Source: Candidatus Paralachnospira avium
GTDB lineage: Bacteria > Bacillota > Clostridia > Lachnospirales > Lachnospiraceae
Direction of reading: 5' to 3'
NCBI GenBank assembly: GCA_904420245.1
Contig: CAJFUL010000013.1
Location: forward strand, 1-53,761
DNA: 53,761 bases
Positions 42,287 through 50,051 of the stretch are shown here, one piece after another. Position numbers and translations under genes: made by a program. The stretch's first letter is position 1. Every line of letters starts with the position of its first letter. The notes under the pieces were generated by a model. It did not search any database, was not told the origin of the DNA, and saw only the letters and a program-made list of their open reading frames with translations.

Positions 42287-43766
42287 CTCCCAAAGCTCCT
42301 TTCTGTGCCAGCGGGCACCTCTCATATTTTCTGGTCTGTTCATAGGCATAGGCCGCCCGGAAAAGCTTCTTCTCCTGGAAGCAGTCGCCGATCAACTGGA
42401 ATCCGATGGGCAGCCCCTTTCCGTCCTGTCCGCAGGGCACGGAAATGCCGGGAAGGCCCGCCAGATTCACCGAGATGGTATAGATATCGCCCAGATACAT
42501 CTTGATGGGGTCCTTCAGGCTCTCTCCCAGCCTGGGCGCCGTCGTGGGCGCCGCCGGTCCCAGGATCAGGTCATATTTTTCAAAGGCTCTGTCAAAAGCC
42601 TGCTTGATCAGCGCCTTGGTCCGGAGCGCCTTCAGATAATACGCATCGTAGTAGCCGCTGCTGAGGACGAAGGAGCCCAGCATGATCCTGCGTTTCACTT
42701 CCTGTCCGAAGCCCTCCGACCTGGTCTTCTTATACATCTGATGGAGCCCCTCCGCGTCTTCCGCGCGGTAGCCGTACTTCACGCCGTCGAACCTGGCCAG
42801 GTTGGAGCTGGCCTCTGCCGAGGCGATGACATAGTAGGCCGGGATGGCGTATTCCACCAGGCTCAGGTCAAATTCCTCCAGGATAGCGCCCTTCTCCTCC
42901 AAAACTGCCGCCGCCTTCAGGACTGCCGCCTTCACCTCCGGATCCAGGCCTTCTCCGAAATAATCCCTGGGGATCCCGATCTTCATCCCCTTCACATCGT
43001 CCACAAGGGCTTCCGTGAACCGATAGTCCTCTCTGGCCACGCTGGTGCTGTCCTTCCTGTCATGGGAAGCGATCACTTCCAGTATGGCCGCGCAGTCCGT
43101 CACGTCCTTGGCCACAGGCCCGATCTGGTCCAGGGAAGAGCCATAGGCGATGAGCCCGTACCGGGAAACCGTGCCGTAAGTGGGCTTGATGCCGGTCACG
43201 CCGCAGAAGGAGCTGGGCTGGCGGATGGAACCGCCTGTATCGGAGCCCAGGGCATAGGAGCACTCCTCCGCCGCCACCGCGGCGCAGGACCCGCCCGAAG
43301 AGCCTCCGGGGACATGCTCCAGATTCCAGGGATTTTTCGTCACGCCGAAATAGGAAGTCTCCGTGGTGCTCCCCATGGCAAACTCATCCATATTGGCCTT
43401 GCCGATGATGACGGCGCCGGCCCTTTCCAGATTGGCCACCGCCTCCGCCGTATAGGGCGGCACAAAGTTCTCCAGGATCCTGGAGCTGCAGGTGGTCCGA
43501 AGTCCCCTGGTGCACATATTGTCCTTGATGGCCACAGGCACTCCTGCCAGAGGGCTCGTAAGGCTGCCGTCCTCCAGAAGCTTCTGCACCTGGCCGGCCC
43601 TTTTAAGGACAGCTTCCCGGTCCGCCACCGTCACAAAGCTGCGGATCTTCTCTTCCCGCTCTTCAATGGCCTTGAGAGAAGCCTCCGCGGCCTCCCGCAC
43701 GGAAACCTCGCCGGCCTTTATCTTCTTTCCCAGCTCTGTGGCTGTCAAACTCATCAGGTTTTCCAT
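42279..43766 (-). CDS. gatA: Asp/Glu-tRNA amidotransferase subunit A
   Basis: The glutaminase subunit supplying ammonia to GatB. The 495 residues have the amidase catalytic set: Lys81 (VAIKDNMC), cis-Ser156 (GGSSGGSCAA) and the nucleophile Ser180 (GSDTGGSIRQP). AAAGGAGGAAAT precedes the start, 17 bases after gatC. Its presence means the organism likely lacks GlnRS (or AsnRS) as in most Firmicutes. Confidence 0.97.
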   Translation of the reverse strand: MENLMSLTATELGKKIKAGEVSVREAAEASLKAIEEREEKIRSFVTVADREAVLKRAGQVQKLLEDGSLTSPLAGVPVAIKDNMCTRGLRTTCSSRILENFVPPYTAEAVANLERAGAVIIGKANMDEFAMGSTTETSYFGVTKNPWNLEHVPGGSSGGSCAAVAAEECSYALGSDTGGSIRQPSSFCGVTGIKPTYGTVSRYGLIAYGSSLDQIGPVAKDVTDCAAILEVIASHDRKDSTSVAREDYRFTEALVDDVKGMKIGIPRDYFGEGLDPEVKAAVLKAAAVLEEKGAILEEFDLSLVEYAIPAYYVIASAEASSNLARFDGVKYGYRAEDAEGLHQMYKKTRSEGFGQEVKRRIMLGSFVLSSGYYDAYYLKALRTKALIKQAFDRAFEKYDLILGPAAPTTAPRLGESLKDPIKMYLGDIYTISVNLAGLPGISVPCGQDGKGLPIGFQLIGDCFQEKKLFRAAYAYEQTRKYERCPLAQKGALGDE

Positions 43767-43783
43767 ATTTCCTCCTTTACCGC

Positions 43784-44080
43784 CTAGTCAAAAGTCCTGG
43801 GCACTTTATAACAGCCGTCCTTCTGCTCCGGCGCATTGGCCAGCATAGCTTCTCTGTCGTCTCCGTTTTCCACTGTATCCTCCCGGAACACATTGGATAC
43901 CGGGAACACATGGGACATGGGCTCCACCTGGGAGGTATCCAGCTCTCCCAGCATATCGATATAATCCAGCATATTGGCCATGTCTTCCTTGGCCCTCTCC
44001 TTCTCCTCGTCGGAGAGCTCCAGCTTGGCCAATATCCCCACATATTCGATTACTTCATCTGTGATCACATTTTTCGCCAT
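43784..44080 (-). CDS. gatC: Asp/Glu-tRNA amidotransferase subunit C
   Basis: The small belt subunit tying GatA to GatB. The 98-residue protein starts [21 protein letters not shown] and has the typical [31 protein letters not shown] precedes 44080. A longer frame upstream (130 codons) translates the leader and repeat element B and is not coding. Confidence 0.95.
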   Translation of the reverse strand: MAKNVITDEVIEYVGILAKLELSDEEKERAKEDMANMLDYIDMLGELDTSQVEPMSHVFPVSNVFREDTVENGDDREAMLANAPEQKDGCYKVPRTFD

Positions 44081-44287
44081 ATCTGCTCCTCTCTGGATCC
44101 CGCCGGGACGAATCCGGCCGGTTCCCTGCGCTCCCCGCCCGCGGCGCGGAAAGCCTCTTCCTGTACTGCGGCGCGGTCCTCCGCAAAAAACGCGCATCTT
44201 CCGGGCGGTATCCTCGCCAGACAACATCTCTCTTTTATGCGGATGCCGCCCCCCGCAGAGTATGTTCTCCATGGGCAAATATCTCAA

Positions 44288-44388
44288 AAAGGATCCTGCC
44301 GCGCAGGATCCTCCGTCTGCGGCGGGCCGCATAAGCGGCAGGATTTCTCTCTGCCGCAGCGCGTTCCCCCGGAGCGTTTTGTTCCATA
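44288..44388 (-). repeat. 101-base structured repeat, copy B (gat leader)
   Basis: Second copy of the element at 28670-28770, same length and same orientation relative to the downstream operon. Differences fall in loops or come as changes that keep the hairpins (CAT loop becomes CGC; outer stem keeps CTGCGGC/GCCGCAG). On the minus strand its last hairpin, GGATCCTGC/GCAGGATCC, is followed by TTTTT, so it could act as a terminator. The rest of 44081-44287 shows no gene or motif I can name. Confidence 0.75.
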
Positions 44389-44450
44389 CTTTCCCGCGAA
44401 ATAAAAAGGATCCCACGGAATATTTTTGCTCTATAGGTTTCTTATAGAAC

Positions 44451-44490
44451 AAAAATCCCGGAACATACAATATATATTGTATATTCCGGG
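44451..44490 (-). terminator. Terminator after the acidic membrane protein gene
   Basis: A 17-bp arm pair (44457-44473 with 44474-44490, one mismatch) forms a very long hairpin, followed on the minus strand by TTTTT. It separates the acidic protein gene from the gat leader. Confidence 0.85.
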
Positions 44491-44576
44491 ACAGACCGAT
44501 CCCTCATCAACAGCATTTCCATATGCCCGGAAATCGCTCTTATCGTACCATAGTTTCCCGCGGTTGACAAGGGTTT

Positions 44577-45224
44577 TCAGGATTCCCTGCCATCCTCTTC
44601 CTCCTGGGGAGAAGACTCTCCGTCCTCTTCCCGGAGACTGTCCTCCTGCTCCGCGCCGCCCGTCTCTTCTCCGGCACCGTCCTCTTCCGGCTCGCTGCCG
44701 TCCTCTTCCTCGTCAGCCGGATTCTGGTAGACAAAGGCCCTGGAAGCCACAGAAGGCGCTTCCGGCTTCTGCGCGGTGAACAGTCCTTTCAAAAGGCCGC
44801 CCTTCTTGGCCGGAGGCTCAGAAGCCCCGCCCTCCTGGGCAGACTCCCCGGCGGCCTCGGCCGCTTCCGCCGCCTCGATCTCTTCCCGCTGCTTGATGAC
44901 CTTCTTTAACTTCCAGCAGGTAAAGAGAAGCCAGATGGCCGTTCCGCCGAACACGATGGTAAAGATCGTGCTGATGACAAAGTCCCGGCCGGCCGGGATC
45001 TTGCCGCTGATCAGCTCATCTCCCGTCACGAAGGCCACATACAGCAGATAGACTGCCGCCACTGTATATAAGCCCAGCACCGTCTTGTCATTGCGCTCCC
45101 GCTTCCTGCCGCCGAAAAGCCCCTTTCGCTTCTTGGGCTCCTCCTCGGAAACTGGAGGCTCCTGTCCGGGAGCTTCGGTCTCGTCTGTTATGTTTTCCTC
45201 CAATGGTTTCTTTTCCTCTTCCAA
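44577..45224 (-). CDS. Acidic two-helix membrane protein, TTG start
   Basis: A 215-residue protein: acidic N-terminus with a basic patch (KKRKGLFGGRKRER, 31-44), two membrane helices (about 48-66 and 82-103), a helical linker, a second basic/glycine patch (PPAKKGGLLKGLF) and a very acidic C-terminal tail of about 50 residues. No ATG is possible, as the frame has no methionine codon in the right place; TTG at 45224 after AAAGGCGG is the best start. No family recognised; the KKxxGLF-type patches recur at both ends. A terminator follows. Confidence 0.65.
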   Translation of the reverse strand: MEEEKKPLEENITDETEAPGQEPPVSEEEPKKRKGLFGGRKRERNDKTVLGLYTVAAVYLLYVAFVTGDELISGKIPAGRDFVISTIFTIVFGGTAIWLLFTCWKLKKVIKQREEIEAAEAAEAAGESAQEGGASEPPAKKGGLLKGLFTAQKPEAPSVASRAFVYQNPADEEEDGSEPEEDGAGEETGGAEQEDSLREEDGESSPQEEEDGRES

Positions 45225-45442
45225 ATAGATCCGCCTTTCCGCACATCCCGGTTTCTGGAACAGATGTGCGCACTTATTTATTTTATCATCATCACCGGTA
45301 AAAAAGCAATGATTTTATGGTTTTTTCATAGATTTTAGGATTTCAACATTATTTACATAGTTTCCCCCTCCCCCCGCTTACAAGAATTAGTAATAATGCA
45401 CAAATTCATTTTCATTTTCATGTGAAAAATGACCGTTTTCTC

Positions 45443-45471
45443 TTGACATTTTCCTTTTTACCGTGTAATCT
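45443..45471 (+). promoter_or_regulatory. Sigma-A promoter of the sugar cluster
   Basis: Consensus TTGACA (45443-45448) and TAATCT (45466-45471) are 17 bases apart, about 100 bases upstream of the first gene. A palindrome TTTTCATGTGAAAA (45415-45428) lies just upstream. Nothing else is seen in 45225-45414. Confidence 0.75.
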
Positions 45472-45488
45472 ATAAGCAGGTAACTGGG

Positions 45489-45500
45489 ATGACTTGTCAT
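45489..45500. promoter_or_regulatory. Candidate operator ATGACTTGTCAT
   Basis: A perfect 12-base inverted repeat just downstream of the predicted transcript start of the sugar cluster; such sites often bind GntR-type repressors. A second small palindrome TTGCATGGCAA is at 45518-45528. No regulator gene is nearby. Confidence 0.4.
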
Positions 45501-45572
45501 ATTGCACAGTTCCTGTTTTGCATGGCAATGATGAAACCACTATACATATTTTAATTAAGGAGGCGTATTGTT

Positions 45573-46775
45573 GTGTCAAAAGAAACAATCCGTAAAGTGT
45601 TCAACGACGGGGAAGGCATCTTGCAGCTGACCCCCACCTGGGTCCCCCGCGGCTTCAATGAGCCCGGCCGCAGGCTGAGGCTCCATCCCGACGATTACTA
45701 TGCACTGGGCATGGACCGCGGCGGCATCTGCGAAAGATGGCTTGGTTCCCTGGCCAAGGCCTTAAACGGCCCCAAGACCGGCGAGACCGAGGGCATGAGC
45801 TATGTCCTGGTGGACCGGGCTTCCAAGAGCAAAGAACTGTTCAAGGATTTTGTGGACGAGCTGGGCGCCGATCTGATCGGCGACGTCCTGATGGACAAGT
45901 ACGGCACATGGCCCACCTTTGCCAAGCTGTACGACTATGACAAGCCCCTGTTCCACCATCTCCATCTGACCGAGGAGAAGGCCAACAAGATCGGCATGCA
46001 CGGAAAGCCCGAGGCTTATTATTTCCCGCCTCAGTACAACTGCTCTTATCTGGGCCGCTTCCCGCTGACCTACTTCGGCTTTGATCCTTCCACCACCAAG
46101 GAAGAGGTCATGGAGTGCCTGAGGAATTACGATATCAAGGACAACCGCATCACCGAGCTGTCCCGCGCTTACAGGATCCAGCTGGGCACCGGCTGGTATA
46201 CCCCCGCCGGCGTGATCCATGCTCCCGCTTCCCTGGTGACCTACGAGCCCCAGTGGAACAGCGATGTGAACACCATCATGGAGAACGTGACCATGGGCGA
46301 GGTGAACCCTCACAACCTGCTGACCGACTGCGCTCCCGAGGAGGAGAAGGACGATCTGGAAGCCATCTTCAATCAGATCGACTGGGAAGAGAGCACACGT
46401 CCCGACTACAAGGAGACTTACTTCCGCGCTCCTAAGGTCCGTTTCGAATCCGACGCCGCCGTTGAGAAATGGGTGGCATACGCCAATGAGTGGGTGGCAG
46501 CCAAGGAAGTCACCATCCTTCCCGGCCAGAGCTACGAGCTGAAGGATTCCGCCTGCTACTGCGCTCTCGTGTCCCAGGGACACGGCACCTTCGGCAAGTT
46601 CGAGTGCCAGGCTCCCGAGCTGGTCCGCTATGAAGACCTGACCGCCGACGAATTCTTCGTATCCGAAGCAGCGGCCAAGAAGGGCGTTAAGATCGTAAAC
46701 GGCAGCAGCTACGAGCCCCTGGTCATCCTTCAGAACTTTGCCAACAACAACCCTGAAGTACCTGAAACCGTGTAA
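45573..46775 (+). CDS. Cupin sugar isomerase-like protein (phosphomannose-isomerase type)
   Basis: A 400-residue protein starting with GTG after AAGGAGG. It resembles type I mannose-6-phosphate isomerases in its metal site: His129 and His131 (HHLHLTEE), Glu147 (GKPEAYYFPP) and His216 (TPAGVIHAPAS). The beta-rich C-terminal half fits a second cupin. It begins a four-gene sugar operon. An aldose-ketose isomerase is the natural inference, but I do not recognise a characterised member, and the substrate may be a free or phosphorylated sugar. Confidence 0.65.
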   Translation: MSKETIRKVFNDGEGILQLTPTWVPRGFNEPGRRLRLHPDDYYALGMDRGGICERWLGSLAKALNGPKTGETEGMSYVLVDRASKSKELFKDFVDELGADLIGDVLMDKYGTWPTFAKLYDYDKPLFHHLHLTEEKANKIGMHGKPEAYYFPPQYNCSYLGRFPLTYFGFDPSTTKEEVMECLRNYDIKDNRITELSRAYRIQLGTGWYTPAGVIHAPASLVTYEPQWNSDVNTIMENVTMGEVNPHNLLTDCAPEEEKDDLEAIFNQIDWEESTRPDYKETYFRAPKVRFESDAAVEKWVAYANEWVAAKEVTILPGQSYELKDSACYCALVSQGHGTFGKFECQAPELVRYEDLTADEFFVSEAAAKKGVKIVNGSSYEPLVILQNFANNNPEVPETV

Positions 46776-46804
46776 GGATTTTCCATCATCAGGAGGACAA
46801 GACT

Positions 46805-47662
46805 ATGTATTTTAAATTTGGCGTAGACAGCTTCATCTGGGCCGAGAGCTTCAGTGAAAAAGATCTCTGGATCATCCCCAAGGCCAAGGAAATGGGCTTT
46901 GAAGTCATCGACTTCGCCATCTCCAATCCCTTCACCTTCCCCATGGAAGCCGTAAAGAAGGAACTGGACAGAGTCGGCATCGACTGCGTATGCACCACCA
47001 CGCTGACGGCAGAGACCAACCCGGTCTCCCCGGATCCCGAGATCCGCAAAGCTTCCGTGGCAGCCATGAAGAAGTGCATCGACATCTGCAATTACCTGGG
47101 CGCTCCCATCCTGGGCGGCGTCAACTACGCAGGCTGGGGATACATCACCAAGAAGCCCCGCACCGAGGATGAGTGGAACTGGGCAGTGGAGTGCATGAAG
47201 GAAAATGTGGCGTATGCCAAAGAGACCGGAAACGTCACCATCTGCGTAGAGTGCGTAAACCGCTTCGAGACCCATATCCTCAATGTGGCGGAGGATGCCG
47301 TGAAGTTCTGCAAGGCCGTAGGCGGCGACAACATCAAGGTCCATCTGGACTGCTTCCATATGAATATCGAGGAAGCCAAGTTCGACGAAGCCGTAAAGAC
47401 CTGCGGAAAAGAATATCTGGGCTACATCCATGTAAACGAGAGCAACCGCGGCGTTCCCGGAACGGGACATGTTCCCTTCAGGGAATTCTTCCAGGCTGTC
47501 CATGACATCGGATATGACGGCCCCATGGTCATCGAATCCTTCGATCCCAACTTTGAAGAGCTGGCCGGCAACTGCGCGATCTGGCGCAAGCTTGCTCCCA
47601 CCGGCGAAGACCTGGCCCGCGACGGCCTGGCCAACTTAAAAGCCATCGCTGCTGAAATGTAA
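46805..47662 (+). CDS. Ketose 3-epimerase (D-tagatose/D-psicose 3-epimerase-like)
   Basis: A 285-residue TIM-barrel sugar epimerase. The metal-binding quartet of the family is present at Glu149 (VECVNRFETH), Asp182 (HLDCFHMNIEE), His209 (GYIHVNESNR) and Glu244 (MVIESF), nearly the numbering of D-psicose 3-epimerase, and RGVPGTGHVPF matches the substrate loop. AGGAGGACAAGACT precedes the start. Members invert C3 of ketoses; on a four-carbon ketose that would interconvert D- and L-erythrulose. Second gene of the cluster; a terminator-like hairpin follows. Confidence 0.85.
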   Translation: MYFKFGVDSFIWAESFSEKDLWIIPKAKEMGFEVIDFAISNPFTFPMEAVKKELDRVGIDCVCTTTLTAETNPVSPDPEIRKASVAAMKKCIDICNYLGAPILGGVNYAGWGYITKKPRTEDEWNWAVECMKENVAYAKETGNVTICVECVNRFETHILNVAEDAVKFCKAVGGDNIKVHLDCFHMNIEEAKFDEAVKTCGKEYLGYIHVNESNRGVPGTGHVPFREFFQAVHDIGYDGPMVIESFDPNFEELAGNCAIWRKLAPTGEDLARDGLANLKAIAAEM

Positions 47663-47673
47663 GGAATGTCCAT

Positions 47674-47712
47674 GGCCCGCAGAGCTCCCAAACGGCCTCT
47701 GCGGGCCCTTTT
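47674..47712 (+). terminator. Internal terminator-like hairpin before rpiB
   Basis: An 11-bp GGCCCGCAGAG/CTCTGCGGGCC stem followed by CTTTTA lies between the epimerase and rpiB-like genes. No second promoter is obvious, so it may lower expression of the last two genes or protect the message end. Confidence 0.6.
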
Positions 47713-47731
47713 AAAGAGAGAGGAAAATACC

Positions 47732-48184
47732 ATGAAAATTGCAATCGGCTGTGACGAGGCCGCTTACGCACTGAAAGTAGCCATCATGAAACATCTGGAC
47801 ACCAAAGAAGACGTGGAATACACCGATTTCGGCGCCGATGCCGGCGAGGTGGTCCTCTATCCCGACGTGGCCCAGAAAACTGCCGAGGCCGTTGCCAGAG
47901 GCGAATATGACAGAGGGATCCTGGTATGCGGCACCGGCATCGGTATGTGCATCACCGCCAACAAGGTTCCCGGCATCCGTGCCGCCGTCTGCCATGACCC
48001 CTTCTCCACGGAGCGCTCCAGGAAGAGCAACAACTGCCAGATCATGTGCATGGGCGAGCGCGTCATCGGCGTGGAGCTGGCCAAATATCTGGTGGACATC
48101 TGGCTGAAATGCGATTTCGCCGGCGGCGGGAGCACGCCCAAGGTGGAGCGCATTATGGAAGTAGAAGCATCTTACCGCAAATAA
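47732..48184 (+). CDS. RpiB/LacAB family sugar-phosphate isomerase
   Basis: A 150-residue RpiB-type isomerase: start KIAIGCDEAAYALK, active-site Cys in LVCGTGIGMCITANK, and HDPFSTERSRKSNNCQIMC with the phosphate/His segment. The start at 47732 follows AGAGAGGAAAATACC; a 22-codon extension runs through the hairpin and is rejected. Relatives act on ribose 5-P, allose 6-P, galactose 6-P or erythrose/erythrulose 4-P. Next to a DhaK-DhaL kinase, the erythrulose-type reaction is the attractive guess, but the substrate is not determined by sequence. Confidence 0.9.
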   Translation: MKIAIGCDEAAYALKVAIMKHLDTKEDVEYTDFGADAGEVVLYPDVAQKTAEAVARGEYDRGILVCGTGIGMCITANKVPGIRAAVCHDPFSTERSRKSNNCQIMCMGERVIGVELAKYLVDIWLKCDFAGGGSTPKVERIMEVEASYRK

Positions 48185-48215
48185 CCAATACCATTTACCA
48201 AAAGGAGTTTTTTCC

Positions 48216-49967
48216 ATGAATATGATCATCAACAATCCCGACTACGTCGTGGAAGATATGTTAAAGGGCTTTGCAGCCGCCAACTCCGACATCGTCGCCC
48301 CCACCTCCAATCCCCGCGTATACAAATATGTGGGAGCTCCTGTGGAAGGAAAGGTAGGCATCGTCACCGGCGGCGGTTCCGGCCACAAACCCGCCTTCAT
48401 CGGTTATGTAGGCAAGAACATGTGCGACGCCGTGGCCTGCGGCGAGATCTTCGCCTCCCCTTCGGCCAAGGCTTTTGAGGATGCCATCGAAGCGGCGGAT
48501 TCCGGAAAAGGCGTCGCCGTCCTCTACGGAAACTACGCGGGAGACAACATGAACGTCAAAATGGCCATGCGCTCCGCGGCCAAGAAGGGCATCACCGTCA
48601 AGACTGTCGTAGCCAACGACGACGTCCCCTCCGCTTCTCCCGACGAGAGAGAAAAGCGCCGCGGCGTGGCCGGTGAGATCCTCATGTGGAAGGTCGGCGG
48701 CGCCAAGGCTGCCATGGGCGGAACCCTGGATGAAGTCATCGCCGCCGCGCAGAAGGCCATCGACAACACCCGTTCCGTGGGCATCGGCACAGCGCCCTGC
48801 ACCATCCCCGCCAACGGCGTCCCCACCTTCCAGATCGCGGAAGGCACCATGGAAGTGGGCGTAGGCCACCACGGTGAATCCGGTATGGCCGTCAAGCCTC
48901 TGGGCACGGCCAACGAAATGGCTGAGGAGATGCTGGACATCATCCTGCCGGACCTGCCCTTCCAGGAAGGCGATGAAGTGGTGACCCTCCTGTCCGGACT
49001 GGGCGCTACTCCCGTCATGGAGCAGTACATCGTCTACGGCCGCGTGGACGAGATCTTAAGAGAAAAAGGCATCAAAGTATATAAATCCTATGTGGGCAAT
49101 TACTTCACCTCCCTGGAGATGAAGGGCGTTACCCTGACCTTGATGAAGCTGGACGACGAGCTGAAGGCCTGCATGGATCTGCCCTGCGATACGGTCGGCT
49201 TAAAGCAGCTCCCCAAGGACGGAGTTTCCCAGGAAACCCTCCAGGGACACGCTGCTTCCGTCGTCCATAAGGCCGCCGAGGAAGCTGCCGATGTAAAGGC
49301 CGCTCCCGGAGCCAAGAAAGAAGTTTCCGGCCCTTACTTCACCAACAGCGACGGATCCGCGGTCGTGATGGATCTGATCAAGACCATCCAGACCAACAAA
49401 GATTACCTCTGCGAGGTGGACAGCAAGATCGGCGACGGCGATCACGGCCTCAACATGAACAAAGGCTTCACCATCACCGAGGAAAAGCTGGCCGGAACAG
49501 ACTTTGATCTGTCCAAGGGCCTGAGCGTCCTGAGCCAGGTGCTGATGGAAGACATCGGCGGCTCCATGGGACCTCTCTACGGCGTATTCTTCGATGAGAT
49601 GAGCATGGCCTGCGAAAATGCCGACGGCATCGACGCCGCCGTCTTCAAGGATATGATCAACAACGCCGTGGACGGCGTCATGAACATCGGCGGAGCAAAG
49701 CCCGGCGACAAGTGCCTGCTGGATTCCATGGATCCTGCCAGAAACGCCTACAACGCCGCTCTGGAAGCAGGAAAGGGCTTCTATGACGCTCTGGAAGACA
49801 TGAAGGCCGCCGCCAAGTCCGGATGGCAGGCCACGGAAAACATGGTCGCCAAGATCGGCCGCGCAAGCCGTCACGGCGAAAAGAGCCGGGGCATCCTGGA
49901 TGCCGGAGCCACCAGCGCGTATCTGATGCTGACCTCCATCGGCGATTCCATCCAGAAGCTCATTTAA
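48216..49967 (+). CDS. DhaK-DhaL fusion ketose kinase
   Basis: A 583-residue ATP-type dihydroxyacetone kinase. The DhaK half (about 1-330) has GGGSGHKPAFIGYVG and the substrate-binding His219 (VGHHGESG); the DhaL half (about 373-583) has the metal/ATP site IGDGDHGLNM (DGDH 407-410), IGGSMGPLYG and GRASRHGEKSRG. The Ala/Lys-rich linker is at about 331-372. AAAAGGAGTT precedes the start. Fused DhaKL enzymes include dihydroxyacetone, erythrulose and related ketose kinases; context favours a sugar ketose over glycerol metabolism, as no glycerol dehydrogenase is present. Confidence 0.92.
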   Translation: MNMIINNPDYVVEDMLKGFAAANSDIVAPTSNPRVYKYVGAPVEGKVGIVTGGGSGHKPAFIGYVGKNMCDAVACGEIFASPSAKAFEDAIEAADSGKGVAVLYGNYAGDNMNVKMAMRSAAKKGITVKTVVANDDVPSASPDEREKRRGVAGEILMWKVGGAKAAMGGTLDEVIAAAQKAIDNTRSVGIGTAPCTIPANGVPTFQIAEGTMEVGVGHHGESGMAVKPLGTANEMAEEMLDIILPDLPFQEGDEVVTLLSGLGATPVMEQYIVYGRVDEILREKGIKVYKSYVGNYFTSLEMKGVTLTLMKLDDELKACMDLPCDTVGLKQLPKDGVSQETLQGHAASVVHKAAEEAADVKAAPGAKKEVSGPYFTNSDGSAVVMDLIKTIQTNKDYLCEVDSKIGDGDHGLNMNKGFTITEEKLAGTDFDLSKGLSVLSQVLMEDIGGSMGPLYGVFFDEMSMACENADGIDAAVFKDMINNAVDGVMNIGGAKPGDKCLLDSMDPARNAYNAALEAGKGFYDALEDMKAAAKSGWQATENMVAKIGRASRHGEKSRGILDAGATSAYLMLTSIGDSIQKLI

Positions 49968-50003
49968 TAAGGGTTCTATCATTGCACAACAATACACTTA
50001 CCG

Positions 50004-50037
50004 AAAAAGGAGGACCGCCCCCGGCGTCCTCCTTTTT
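50004..50037. terminator. Bidirectional terminator between convergent genes
   Basis: AAAAAGGAGGAC (50004-50015) pairs perfectly with GTCCTCCTTTTT (50026-50037) and can stop both the sugar operon (+) and the surface protein gene (-). Confidence 0.88.
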
Positions 50038-50051
50038 CCATTCCTTATCTT

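Noticed and set aside
44081-44470. 130-codon N-terminal extension of gatC
   Set aside because: It reads through repeat element B and a terminator; its similarity to the false valS extension comes from the shared repeat, not from protein homology.
44081-44576. T-box in the gatCAB leader
   Set aside because: No GGTGGNACCGCG-type core or stem I motifs were found, despite the tRNA-related genes.
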